This document shows, piece after piece, positions 19,167 to 28,600 of a stretch of DNA of 64,000 nucleotides. Numbering within the stretch: the first letter of the stretch is position 1; each line of letters opens with the position of its first letter. The stretch spans positions 1 through 64,000 of the IMG/VR virus record IMGVR_UViG_3300010885_008506; one strand, 5' to 3'. The translations under genes and the position numbers were made by a program. This stretch comes from a virus. Under the pieces are notes generated by a model. That model was not told where the DNA came from and searched no databases. It was given only the letters and a program-made list of their open reading frames with translations.

Positions 19167-22100
19167 TTAATTAGTTATTGTTGCTGGTGTTACGCTTTCG
19201 ATAATCACAATATCGTCTACTGTGACATCATGTATCAATATTTCATCCGGCATACTTGTTATCTGGAACAAGTCGCCAAACTCGCTTGATGTGTTTTCTG
19301 GTACAATGACCACACTACTTATTAATCCTGTTAACTGCAAGTGTACAAATGCTGCTAGTTCAGTGAAGTAGAATGTATCGCCAAAGTCATAGTTTGCATT
19401 AGCAAAGAATACGTCAATTGCACTTACAATTCTGCTCTTAATTTCATTGTCACTTACCAAGCTTGATGAATTACGCACCACTTTAAACTTAGCACGTTGT
19501 CCAGGATCTGCCTTAGAACCAAACAGTATCTTAAAGTCTACAGGATGATAGATGATATCATCGCTCATGCCCTTAACTGTTTCAATACTGCTTAACAAGT
19601 CGCGCAGTTCTTGACTTGTTGGCGCTGTTGGCTTAGTTAGATCATTGCGGTCAAATTTTAACCAGTTACGCAAATCGTTGTTATATGTCTTGGTCATTAC
19701 ATATATGTCAATCAGATTGCTTAGTGCTGGATCAATTCTACGTGTGTCTGCTGCATTGTGTTCATACTTAAATTGCAATGCTTCACGACCATAGTACGAC
19801 TTGTAAAGACTTGTAGAATAGTATGTTGCGTCAGTTTCCTTCCACACATATAGTTTTTCAGTGTCGCGTACATAGATTAGTTGTCCATCTACATAAGGAT
19901 CTAGATTAGGATCTGTTGAACCAATGTTTGACAAACTGTTAACAACAACAATGTCGCTAGTTGTACGTAGTCTCCAACGATAGAAACCAGTTGAGTCTGT
20001 GTAGCGTTCAAACACTACCACAAAGTCACCGCTGGTAAATCCGTATTGTTTAGTTGCACTAGGTGCAGTTGTGTTAACAAGCTTGTTAAAACTATCTAAG
20101 TCGTCTGGTACCTGATCATTATTTTCGTCCGCAAAACTTACGCGAACTTCTTGTGGGTTCGCATATCCGTCAATGTCTTGTATATTGTCAATGATATGAA
20201 ATTTAATGTCCTTGCTATATGCGCGATCACCGTTGCTCCAATCGCTGTTAGTCTTTAGTACTACAACTTGGTCGCTTACTACCTTGCCTGTCAATGGATC
20301 TTTAATCAACTGTGAACTGTCAAAGTAGAACTTATTTTGATCTTCACTTCTAAAGATAGTTTGTAGCAAGCGAACAGTACCCTTGTATTGTTCGTTACGA
20401 TATTCAAACTTCATTAGCCAGCTAGCATCTGCATTAGTCTTAGATGTGTTTTGTGCGTAGTCTAAGCTAAAATCTACATTTGTGCTTAGGTCTCTTGCGT
20501 CAATATAGTACCATATAGAATTTAGTCTATCGTAGCCTATACCAAAGTCTACTTGATTTTGTATAGCATCTAAGATAGTTGATTCTAGCGAGCCTAAGTC
20601 ACGACTCATTGCAGGCATTGCTTCCGACAAAATAGAATTTGTTGGTACTACGTCGTTGAATGCAATTGGGCCTGACCCATCGGACAATGCGCCTGCTCCG
20701 CTATTGCTGCCGTCGCCTATCAAATTCATAATCTTAACCCAAACGTAAGATGGCTGCACAAATGTTAGCGTTATGTTAGGATTAGTTATTGTGGCTGCTT
20801 GACTTAGCGTTATTGAGTTTGTAGTGCCTGCTGTAACTGCAACAACTGTTGTGTTTGATGGGATACCCGAGCCCGATACATTCATACCAACTAGCACATT
20901 GGCCACTGAATTTGTAGTAGTCACTGTAACACTAGCATTTGATAATACGCAAGTATTAACTGTATTTGTAGATCGTTGTAGTGTACGAGTACTGTCGTAG
21001 TAATAGCCATTAGGCGCAATAAACTTTAGCAGTGTGCCTTTAGCAGCAGTATTAGTAGGATATGAACCTGCTTCTGGGCCAAATGCTCTAGCTGCGCCAA
21101 AGCTATCTACAAAGTAACCATCGTATATGTTGTTTGAATTATGCAAACCATTCCATAGTAATCCCGACGACAAGAAACTTATTCTATCAAATTTTACATA
21201 GTAGAAGTTAGTCAACTCTTCGTTAACTAGATATGGTCTGATTGTGTTTTGGATCACACTGTTAATTTCGTTAGCAAGGTCCGACCATGCAAACGTAAAT
21301 GTTTCGTTGTAGTCCTTTTGATAGATGATACCGTCATCTGCAAACAGTTTAATTGAACTGTAACGTCCGGTTGGGTCAACTACGTCTAAGTAACGGTTTG
21401 TACCTGAGCTTGTACGATTTACTGCCTTAGCTTTAAGTACGTTCTGGCTTGTGATCACCGGATAGATGTTATAGTCTTCGCCCGTGATCATTCTATTCTG
21501 TGTGTAATATGCTTGTGGTGCGCGAGTCTTGATATCCGTAAAGCTTTCTGCGGGACTACTGTTACTTACGTTGGTGCGTAACGCAAAATTCATATTCATT
21601 GTGGCAACTTGTCCGTTCTTAGTTCGAACATTTATTGAATTTGTTACACGCGGCATGTCAGATGTTCTAATTTGATATGCTAGACCGTTGCTAGTGCGAT
21701 AGTAGTAACGGAAGTTTCCGTTAGGGATGTCGCCAAATGTGCCGTCGGCAAATACTAAGTCTACGCCATCATTGTCACGACCAACCGTGCTGTACACCTT
21801 GCGAATATTGCGGGATAATGAATTATAAATGATGTTGTTGCCGCTAATTTCTGAAATGTTTCTCCACAATGCTGTGAAGTTACCGTCTGCACTTAATTCA
21901 AACAGCCATGTGTCTGTATTATTGATGCCCGATGTATTAATACCTAATACTTGGTTAGGCAACGCATCTGCAATTCCAAAGTCTGCACTACCTAGTGTGC
22001 CCTGCTTGAACATTACGAACCAGCCAGTGTTTGGACTACCGTTGCCCTTGCCGTCATTGCGATACAGCAAGCTAAAACCGCTGTTTGGCACAGGTACACG

Positions 22101-22769
22101 TTCTGTTAGTGTACCGTCTGTGTCAATATATGCGCCTACCATTTCAAAGTTCATGTTAACGCCGCCCACTTTCTGTGCAAACGGTAGTACTGGACTTGAA
22201 TTTAGGCTGTTGATCTCATACAGGTCTGTAGTAACGCCATTAATCACAGCACGACGAGCAGGCTTACCCACGCGCTGGTTTGTGCTCATTGCTTGACCTA
22301 CAATAATGTTAAAGTGTTCTTGAAAATCAGGGTTAGTTGCATCGTTCCAAGTAATGGGTAAATTACGTAGGTTGTTACCGTTGCTGTCCACTAGGTCTTG
22401 TGTCGTGCTTATAGTGGTAAGCTTGAGCATGCCGCTAGCAGGAATATTACGCTTTGGGGTATAGCCCACCAGACGCGCCATTCTAATAACGCTGTCACGA
22501 CGTGTTGCAGTATCGATGAAGTTTTCACGACTGTTTAGGTCTATTCGAAACGCAATGCTTTGTCCCATGTACGCCATCATGTCGATTAGCGCAACGAATT
22601 CACTGCTTTCAATGAAGTCGTTAAAGTCTTCGGGGAAGTTGGTCTTTACGTAATCTAGCAATACTCTGCGTAGATTATCGAAGTCATAGCTGCTTAGATC
22701 AATCTGACTAAACGCTTGATATATCTTTTTCCAATCTTCAACTGCAAATATTTTTGATACGTCACTCAT
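19167..22769 (-). CDS. gp6: Baseplate wedge protein gp6
   Basis: A 1,200-residue homologue of T4 gp6 (660 aa), which forms the inner baseplate ring and joins wedges around the hub. The N-terminus is diagnostic: DWKKIYQAFSQIDLSSYDFDNLR, then ESSEFVALIDMMAYMGQSIAFR and RRDSVIRMARLVGYTPKR, all typical of gp6/gpJ-like wedge proteins. The extra length includes an embedded ~60-residue beta module around residues 605-670 (GMNVSGSGIPSN) also found in the giant downstream protein. The C-terminus (FGDTFYFTELAAFVHLQL) carries the gp6-family dimerisation-like segment. A perfect late promoter box lies 19 nt upstream of its ATG, so this gene starts its own late transcript. One base separates its stop from the next gene. 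Confidence 0.92.
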   Translation of the reverse strand: MSDVSKIFAVEDWKKIYQAFSQIDLSSYDFDNLRRVLLDYVKTNFPEDFNDFIESSEFVALIDMMAYMGQSIAFRIDLNSRENFIDTATRRDSVIRMARLVGYTPKRNIPASGMLKLTTISTTQDLVDSNGNNLRNLPITWNDATNPDFQEHFNIIVGQAMSTNQRVGKPARRAVINGVTTDLYEINSLNSSPVLPFAQKVGGVNMNFEMVGAYIDTDGTLTERVPVPNSGFSLLYRNDGKGNGSPNTGWFVMFKQGTLGSADFGIADALPNQVLGINTSGINNTDTWLFELSADGNFTALWRNISEISGNNIIYNSLSRNIRKVYSTVGRDNDGVDLVFADGTFGDIPNGNFRYYYRTSNGLAYQIRTSDMPRVTNSINVRTKNGQVATMNMNFALRTNVSNSSPAESFTDIKTRAPQAYYTQNRMITGEDYNIYPVITSQNVLKAKAVNRTSSGTNRYLDVVDPTGRYSSIKLFADDGIIYQKDYNETFTFAWSDLANEINSVIQNTIRPYLVNEELTNFYYVKFDRISFLSSGLLWNGLHNSNNIYDGYFVDSFGAARAFGPEAGSYPTNTAAKGTLLKFIAPNGYYYDSTRTLQRSTNTVNTCVLSNASVTVTTTNSVANVLVGMNVSGSGIPSNTTVVAVTAGTTNSITLSQAATITNPNITLTFVQPSYVWVKIMNLIGDGSNSGAGALSDGSGPIAFNDVVPTNSILSEAMPAMSRDLGSLESTILDAIQNQVDFGIGYDRLNSIWYYIDARDLSTNVDFSLDYAQNTSKTNADASWLMKFEYRNEQYKGTVRLLQTIFRSEDQNKFYFDSSQLIKDPLTGKVVSDQVVVLKTNSDWSNGDRAYSKDIKFHIIDNIQDIDGYANPQEVRVSFADENNDQVPDDLDSFNKLVNTTAPSATKQYGFTSGDFVVVFERYTDSTGFYRWRLRTTSDIVVVNSLSNIGSTDPNLDPYVDGQLIYVRDTEKLYVWKETDATYYSTSLYKSYYGREALQFKYEHNAADTRRIDPALSNLIDIYVMTKTYNNDLRNWLKFDRNDLTKPTAPTSQELRDLLSSIETVKGMSDDIIYHPVDFKILFGSKADPGQRAKFKVVRNSSSLVSDNEIKSRIVSAIDVFFANANYDFGDTFYFTELAAFVHLQLTGLISSVVIVPENTSSEFGDLFQITSMPDEILIHDVTVDDIVIIESVTPATITN

Positions 22770-22787
22770 AAATTTACCCTGTGTCTT

Positions 22788-22795
22788 TATTTATA
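22788..22795 (-). promoter_or_regulatory. T4-type late promoter (TATAAATA)
   Basis: A perfect TATAAATA on the minus strand in the 53-bp gap between gp25 and gp6. It ends 19 nt before the gp6 ATG, implying a leader of about 13 nt with an AGGG ribosome site. The gp55 sigma factor encoded in the same window recognises this box in T4. Confidence 0.8.
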
Positions 22796-22822
22796 TTAAG
22801 CAAAAACCAGGGTAATTAATGG

Positions 22823-23215
22823 CTACGACGTAGGTCTTATGTACCCTTCAGTTGAGAATTCCCAGCTCACTGTGTCCGACGCAGAGAATGGTATAAAGGT
22901 GATTTCGCATGCCACTCTTACACCTAGTCCGTCTTGTACTTGATCAACTGCAACAACATCTAGTCTGCAGCGCGGATCAAAACCCACAATACGTACAACG
23001 TCGTCTTCAATAGCACTCACAATCTCGTCTGTATAGGGTTCAAACAGCAAGTAGGGAATAATAGTACCAAAGTTAGGATTTTCTAGTTTTTCTCCCCGCT
23101 TGATCGAGAAATGATTAGTTAAATCCCGCTTAATTAGGTCTATATCCGTGATAGTTGTATCGGGCTTGTTAGTTAATGTAGAACTATAACCTGAAAATGT
23201 TTTGAGAAATGCCAT
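22823..23215 (-). CDS. gp25: Baseplate wedge protein gp25 (lysozyme-like fold)
   Basis: 130 residues, the usual gp25 length. The family pattern is present: DIDLIKRDLTNHFSIKRGEKLENPNFGT, then a PYTDEIVSAIEDDV segment and a C-terminal beta sheet. In T4, gp25 joins gp6 and gp53 in the wedge core that triggers sheath contraction; related proteins (TssE) do this in type VI secretion. The conserved R-G-E-x-x-x-x-P-x-F-G core is intact. It sits between the gp5-like spike gene and gp6, as expected for a T4-like wedge cluster, with a 15-bp gap to the upstream gene. Confidence 0.93.
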   Translation of the reverse strand: MAFLKTFSGYSSTLTNKPDTTITDIDLIKRDLTNHFSIKRGEKLENPNFGTIIPYLLFEPYTDEIVSAIEDDVVRIVGFDPRCRLDVVAVDQVQDGLGVRVACEITFIPFSASDTVSWEFSTEGYIRPTS

Positions 23216-23230
23216 TTGCTATAGTTATCC

Positions 23231-25675
23231 TTAATCTACCTGAGTTTTGCTACCCTGTGTAAAGTAGCCATAAGATGTTGTGCCGCTGGCATCCTTATAA
23301 GGATATGCTGCGGGTGATTTCTTCAATATCTTCCAGTGAACATACAGGCCAATTGCACCGTTACCCAAGTTATTTGCGTCTGTTGTTAACTTGCGCACAT
23401 CTTCTGCTGTTAATTGCATGCTTGGTGCAAACTTAGAGAACCCTTGCTTGTTGCCTAGACCCATGAACATCACTAATTTCAACCAACCTGCACGATCTGC
23501 ACCGCTTTCTTCACGGGCACCAGTAATAATCCCTATTGACTTCAAGCTTAAGTAGTTTGAATAGGTAGAAGCAATGATGCATTTGTCCTGTAGCGCGTAG
23601 TCTAACAAGAATCCGTTGGGTCCACCGGTGCCTAACTGAGGTGTGTTTGGCGGGCTAAAGATTGCGGCATTGTTAAATCGTGGGCATAGTATTTCCTGTG
23701 TTGCAGGAGTCCAGCTTGCTTCGCTGAGTGCAGCAGCTTTAGATTGCGTGTCCACTGTTGTTATGCCCAAACCCTTAAGTAATGACATTCCCAACTGATA
23801 TCTGCCAATGAATCCGTTTGGATTTATCATTGGGTCGCCGTTCGGCAACGTATCATAACGTCCGCGACTTGCTGCAGCAGCAATATCTTCACGGAATGTA
23901 TCAAAGTTAATGGCCATCTCGCTTACGAAATTAGCCAGTGTTTCTGTTAGTGCAAATGATTTGCTGCCCGATACTAATTTAGAAGTATCAGCGGGGAACG
24001 CAACGCCCGAACCATTGGAGAATACACTATCGCCTGTGGCTTTTCCTGTAGGTGCATCTGTTGCGCTAGTGTTTACATTAATCTCATGCGCAGTCCAAGG
24101 TTCATGCTGCGGGGTAATTGGCACATGACTTTGTTGCACGCCGCTGTTGAAAGGCTTGGGTATGTCAATAACTGCAGAAGTTCTTGAATCCTTTTGTAGG
24201 GCAGTAATAGTTGTACTAGCACCTTCGTACCAGTTCTTGCTACTAGTCCATCCTGTAACAGGATGTACATCGCCATCGTTGTCGCCATTGGTAAAGTCAA
24301 GATCAACTTTTTGGCTAAAGCTAGCAATTGTACCTGAACCTGCCTTAACTGATTCCCATATCCCACCTGCGGCATCTAGTTCTAGTTTTCCGCCTGACTT
24401 CAGGGTAATTAATCCTGAGGCATTGACTTGGAAACTAGTACCAGTTTCAAAAGTAATTTCTTTGCCTGCAGTTGTTTTGTACTCATTTACAAACTGCATG
24501 GTTCCGTTTTGTGCCTGAATGGTTAACCCACTACCGTATGAGCTAGCAGAGTTGCCCCCACCTGCACCTGGCTTTGCAATAAGTGTTAGACTATCGCTTT
24601 CTTGAATCATGTCTGGGCTACGTTGGTAGAACTTAGCTTTACCAAGATGTCGTTGCTCAACTGCTTCGGTATTAATATTACTTGCGACCACATTAAAGTT
24701 ATTTGTTGCTAGCACGTTGATGTCATTGTTAGCTGTTAGGTTTAGATCCTTCTCAGCATGTACACTAACACTGCCCTTGCCATACACATCGATACGACCG
24801 TTAGCTGTTAGTTCAACCCACGCACTACCGTTTTGATTGATAACATATACTGAACCAATAGTATCATTGATTAATACCATGCCGCCACTAGAGCTGCGAA
24901 TTCTAACCACTTGATTTTGCCCAAGTGCATCACCGTCGTCCATTACAAATTGATGTCCACCAGTTCGGCCTGTAACTGTTAAGAACTCTTGTGAGCCCGA
25001 TGTTGGTGATGGGCCTGCACGAGAAATAATCTTACCCGGTGTACTGATACCAAACACGCTAGATGGTGCTTCTCTACGCACAGTACTGGTAGTAGGTCCA
25101 CGTGCTTCGTCTTGTGCTAGTCCTTGTTGTTCAAGAATAGCAGCTTGCACCAAGTGCGGTGGTGCTTTTGTCGGATCTGAATATACTTCAGACTGTGTGG
25201 TAAAAGAACCAACAGTAACTTTGTTATATTCTGTAATAGGGTCACGGTCCGGTGATGTTGTGTTAGTTGCACCGCGTTGTGCAATACCCGGAATCATATG
25301 ATTCATTAATTGGTTAGGAACACATGCAAACCAAAAGCCTCTAGCTAAGTCCAAGTTGGCAAACATAACCAATACTTGTACGCCAATGTCCGGAGGTACA
25401 AACCACATGCCATATGATTGACTTGTGCCCGTTATATCAGCATTGGAACTAGATTTTAAATTGGTTACACCATAGAATGGCGTAGCATAACTGACTGTTA
25501 GCCAGCCAGACTGGTCTGTTGCGGGGACACTGCTAAGTTCTGGAATCCATACTTGGATACGACCCATACACGTAGGGTCAAGGTTATTCATTATGGTGGC
25601 AACATACGGCCCCGAATTAGTTAATGAATTAGATTTATTAGTATTATTAACTAAAAATGGTCCAGCCTGTGCCAC
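23231..25675 (-). CDS. gp5: Baseplate hub spike gp5 with C-terminal lysozyme-like domain
   Basis: An 814-residue spike protein. Residues ~20-125 form the gp5/VgrG OB-fold region (MGRIQVWIPEL, then GWLTVSYATPFYG). Residues ~225-345 are the needle-like beta-prism segment: VVRIRSSSGGMVLINDTIG, NGSAWVELTANGRIDVYG, then repeated D-x-N-x-x-A/V strands. From ~570 comes a lysozyme/transglycosylase-like domain containing GFIGRYQLGMSLL. In that family I would expect a Glu in the SRG helix, but here it reads AAAASRGRYD, so catalysis is uncertain. The start is GTG 25675, sharing its G with the TAG of the preceding gene (TAGTG), with a good AAGGGAG site upstream. It pierces the outer membrane at the tail tip. 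Confidence 0.88.
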   Translation of the reverse strand: MAQAGPFLVNNTNKSNSLTNSGPYVATIMNNLDPTCMGRIQVWIPELSSVPATDQSGWLTVSYATPFYGVTNLKSSSNADITGTSQSYGMWFVPPDIGVQVLVMFANLDLARGFWFACVPNQLMNHMIPGIAQRGATNTTSPDRDPITEYNKVTVGSFTTQSEVYSDPTKAPPHLVQAAILEQQGLAQDEARGPTTSTVRREAPSSVFGISTPGKIISRAGPSPTSGSQEFLTVTGRTGGHQFVMDDGDALGQNQVVRIRSSSGGMVLINDTIGSVYVINQNGSAWVELTANGRIDVYGKGSVSVHAEKDLNLTANNDINVLATNNFNVVASNINTEAVEQRHLGKAKFYQRSPDMIQESDSLTLIAKPGAGGGNSASSYGSGLTIQAQNGTMQFVNEYKTTAGKEITFETGTSFQVNASGLITLKSGGKLELDAAGGIWESVKAGSGTIASFSQKVDLDFTNGDNDGDVHPVTGWTSSKNWYEGASTTITALQKDSRTSAVIDIPKPFNSGVQQSHVPITPQHEPWTAHEINVNTSATDAPTGKATGDSVFSNGSGVAFPADTSKLVSGSKSFALTETLANFVSEMAINFDTFREDIAAAASRGRYDTLPNGDPMINPNGFIGRYQLGMSLLKGLGITTVDTQSKAAALSEASWTPATQEILCPRFNNAAIFSPPNTPQLGTGGPNGFLLDYALQDKCIIASTYSNYLSLKSIGIITGAREESGADRAGWLKLVMFMGLGNKQGFSKFAPSMQLTAEDVRKLTTDANNLGNGAIGLYVHWKILKKSPAAYPYKDASGTTSYGYFTQGSKTQVD

Positions 25676-28600
25676 TAGATAACTCCCTTAATAGATACGC
25701 TTACGGATTGCTTAACACTTGATAGTGATTTTTGCGCTAGTCCTTTTGCGCTCACTGCTATAGCATTTATGTCCGTTGATATGCTACCGGCAGATAAGTT
25801 CTTGATAGCACCACTACCTGCCAGACTCGCTACTGCAAACTTTTCTTTAATAGATGCAATTTGTGAGGAGGACAATGCACTCATAGTGCTAACATCAAGT
25901 GGCAAGTTCTTTATCAGATTAGCTGTTTGCGGTTGTGCAGCAGCAAGGGCCGCAACTGTGTCAACAGTTAACCCTGCTAGATTAGCAACTGCATCTTGTG
26001 TAAACGATGTTTGCAACTTCTTAGAACTAGCAGCTGACATTAGAGGGTTATTACTAGCCTTGTTAATTATGCTTTCTGCGGCTTTGGCTACGGTTGCGCC
26101 CGCTGCGCTGCCTGCAGATTTAGCCACAGCAGTTAGAGAAGATGCGCTACCTGGCATAGCTGACTGACCGCCTACTGCATTTACCAAAGATTTAGCTGTA
26201 GCATTTGCTGCAGTAGATAGCGACGGGCTCGCAACTTTAATACCTTTCGAGATATCAGTAATTCGATTAAACGATGCGCGAGCTTCTAGTTTAAGTTGAT
26301 CTGGCGACAATGCGCTGTTCAATTGACTTTGTATTGCATCAATTGAATCACCTGCAACTGTAGTAGCATTTGGTGCAGAGAAAGAGGTTGCGGGCAAGTT
26401 CAAATCAGGACTCTTACTTGCTAGTTCTTCAAAAGCAGATGCTAAACTGGGTTGCAATGCTGCAGAGTTTTCCGTAGTTAGTCCCGGCGCACCTGGTACT
26501 TTAAATCCTGGTAGTAGTGCAGACAGTTTGTTTGCTACCGAAGGTGTTGCTGCTGCGGCAGTCTGTATTGCTTGCCCCATTAACGCACCAACTGCATTAG
26601 ATGTAGTAGACAAATTTCCTGTGGCCGCTAACGCTTTACCATTACCCGACAATAGTGCGGGAGTCTTAGCTAGGAACGACGATGCTACGCCCGATGCTGC
26701 ACTTGTGAGTCCTCCTGCAAGTGCGTCTGTTATTGCATTAACTGAACCTGACAGCATGTTCTGTAATTGATTCTGTATGTCCGGACCTGATACTAGCGAC
26801 CCAACAAAGTTCTCTAACGCTGCTGCTGCCTTATCCTGCGTTGCAAATTGGTCAAACAATGAATTGACTATTGGTTTTGTCACATCCTTAGTTGGGTTTG
26901 GATCCAAGTTAACAAACATTACCAAATCTTTAGTTACGTTTTGATTAACACTAGCAGGCAATGTTTCTTCCAGTTCAAAGTCGCTCGGCATACCTGGAAT
27001 AGATCCTGCATCCTTAATCACCGCACTAATATCTGCCGTTGGCAATGTTACCTTAGGAGAATAGCTACTTAGAAGATTGTTTGCAAAACTTCCAGCAGCA
27101 GTTGATAATCCGGTAGACAATGTTTGTTCAAAATTAGTTAAACCAACTTGCACAAGTGATTTCAATGTGCTAGTCAGATTTGATCCACCAGGTACATCAA
27201 TTGCAGTCTTGAGTGCGGCAGTAAGTTCTTTAGATGTAGTGCTAAACTCCTTAGTTGCTTCGGCATTTTCTTTAACTGTTTGGTCTGCTTTTGCACCAGC
27301 TGCTTTTGCTTCGGGCGTAGACACAGTAAGACGCGAGTCTTTAACTGCGTTTACGTTCATAGTAAATGCTCCGCTTTCTTTAAAGTTTGCAGTTACAGTC
27401 ATATACTGATAATATCCCGCTACCATTGCATTTGATCGCAAGGTAGGATCCGGATTACCCAAAGTAAAGAGGAAGAAAGAAGTAGAGAATCCCGTAGGAT
27501 CAGCACTTCGATCTAGTACAGGTTTTTCTCTATTAGCTTCCCAATCTAGATATTGATATTTAAATTCTTCGGCTGTAAGGGCCATTTCGCTTTTGGCTAT
27601 GAGCGCCGGATCGCCTACTATTTCCATATCCAACGTAATTAAGTCTGGACTGTTAGCAAATACGCTCGGCAACAGACTTTTAAATCTCATTTCAGTTTCG
27701 TTAAAATCTTTGGGCATGCCCTTAGATGCTGTATCCCTATCGGGCAATACGTTTGCAGTAGATGACATAGAACCTGATGCACTAGTTCCGGTAGTACCAG
27801 TCTCGCCCGATGCAACAGGGGTAGTTGGTTGTCCAGATTCTACCGAACTGCTAGATGCTGCGGCGTTAGTAGAAGAACCTTCTATATAACGTGCATTCGC
27901 TGTATAAAATGTTGTATTAAAGTTTAAGTCTAAACTTAGAATATCAATATTCTTGCCGGTAAACAAATAGTTGTATCCGCGAATAGTGCTATTTTTTATT
28001 TCGTCTGCGAGTTTTTCAGGATCAGGCACTGGTCCTGCTGCAGGTGATGCCCATTCGATACCAACAACATTAAATGTTACTCTCTTCTTTAGTACGTTAA
28101 ATTGCGGATCGTATCCTAGAAATTCGTAAGTAGGATAAACCTTAATATAAGGAATGAAGGCAGGCATGCCTTCAGTTTCAATATTCTTGATTGCTTCTAG
28201 GCAATAGGTACTGTTTAGTGCTAACAGTTCAACCACAGACGTGACAGTCATTTCCTGACCAAGTTTTACTGAACGCACAGATGATGTTACACCGTCGCTG
28301 TTTGCTGCTCGCAGTACTGCCAATTGTGTTTCTTTACGTTTTTTTGCTGCTTCAATTGCATCTTTGTCAATAGCTTCTGGCTCTTGACTTGTGCTGCTAG
28401 GATCGCCGGATGACTGCTGTTGTGCGCCCGCAGTTGGATTGGTATTACCGTTTGCTCCGGCGCCAGCTTGTAGTGCAGAAATTCTTCCTGTACTTACAAC
28501 TTCCTTACCTTTTGTAACATCTTTATCTAGTTTAGCTTGTCCAAATTTTGTTAAGCGATCTTCAAGGCCATTGAAACCGCCGTTAACAATATGTGTTACC

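Noticed and set aside
21829-22296. A 155-codon plus-strand frame antisense to gp6
   Set aside because: Sits within a well-supported gp6 coding region, with no ribosome site and no recognisable domain.
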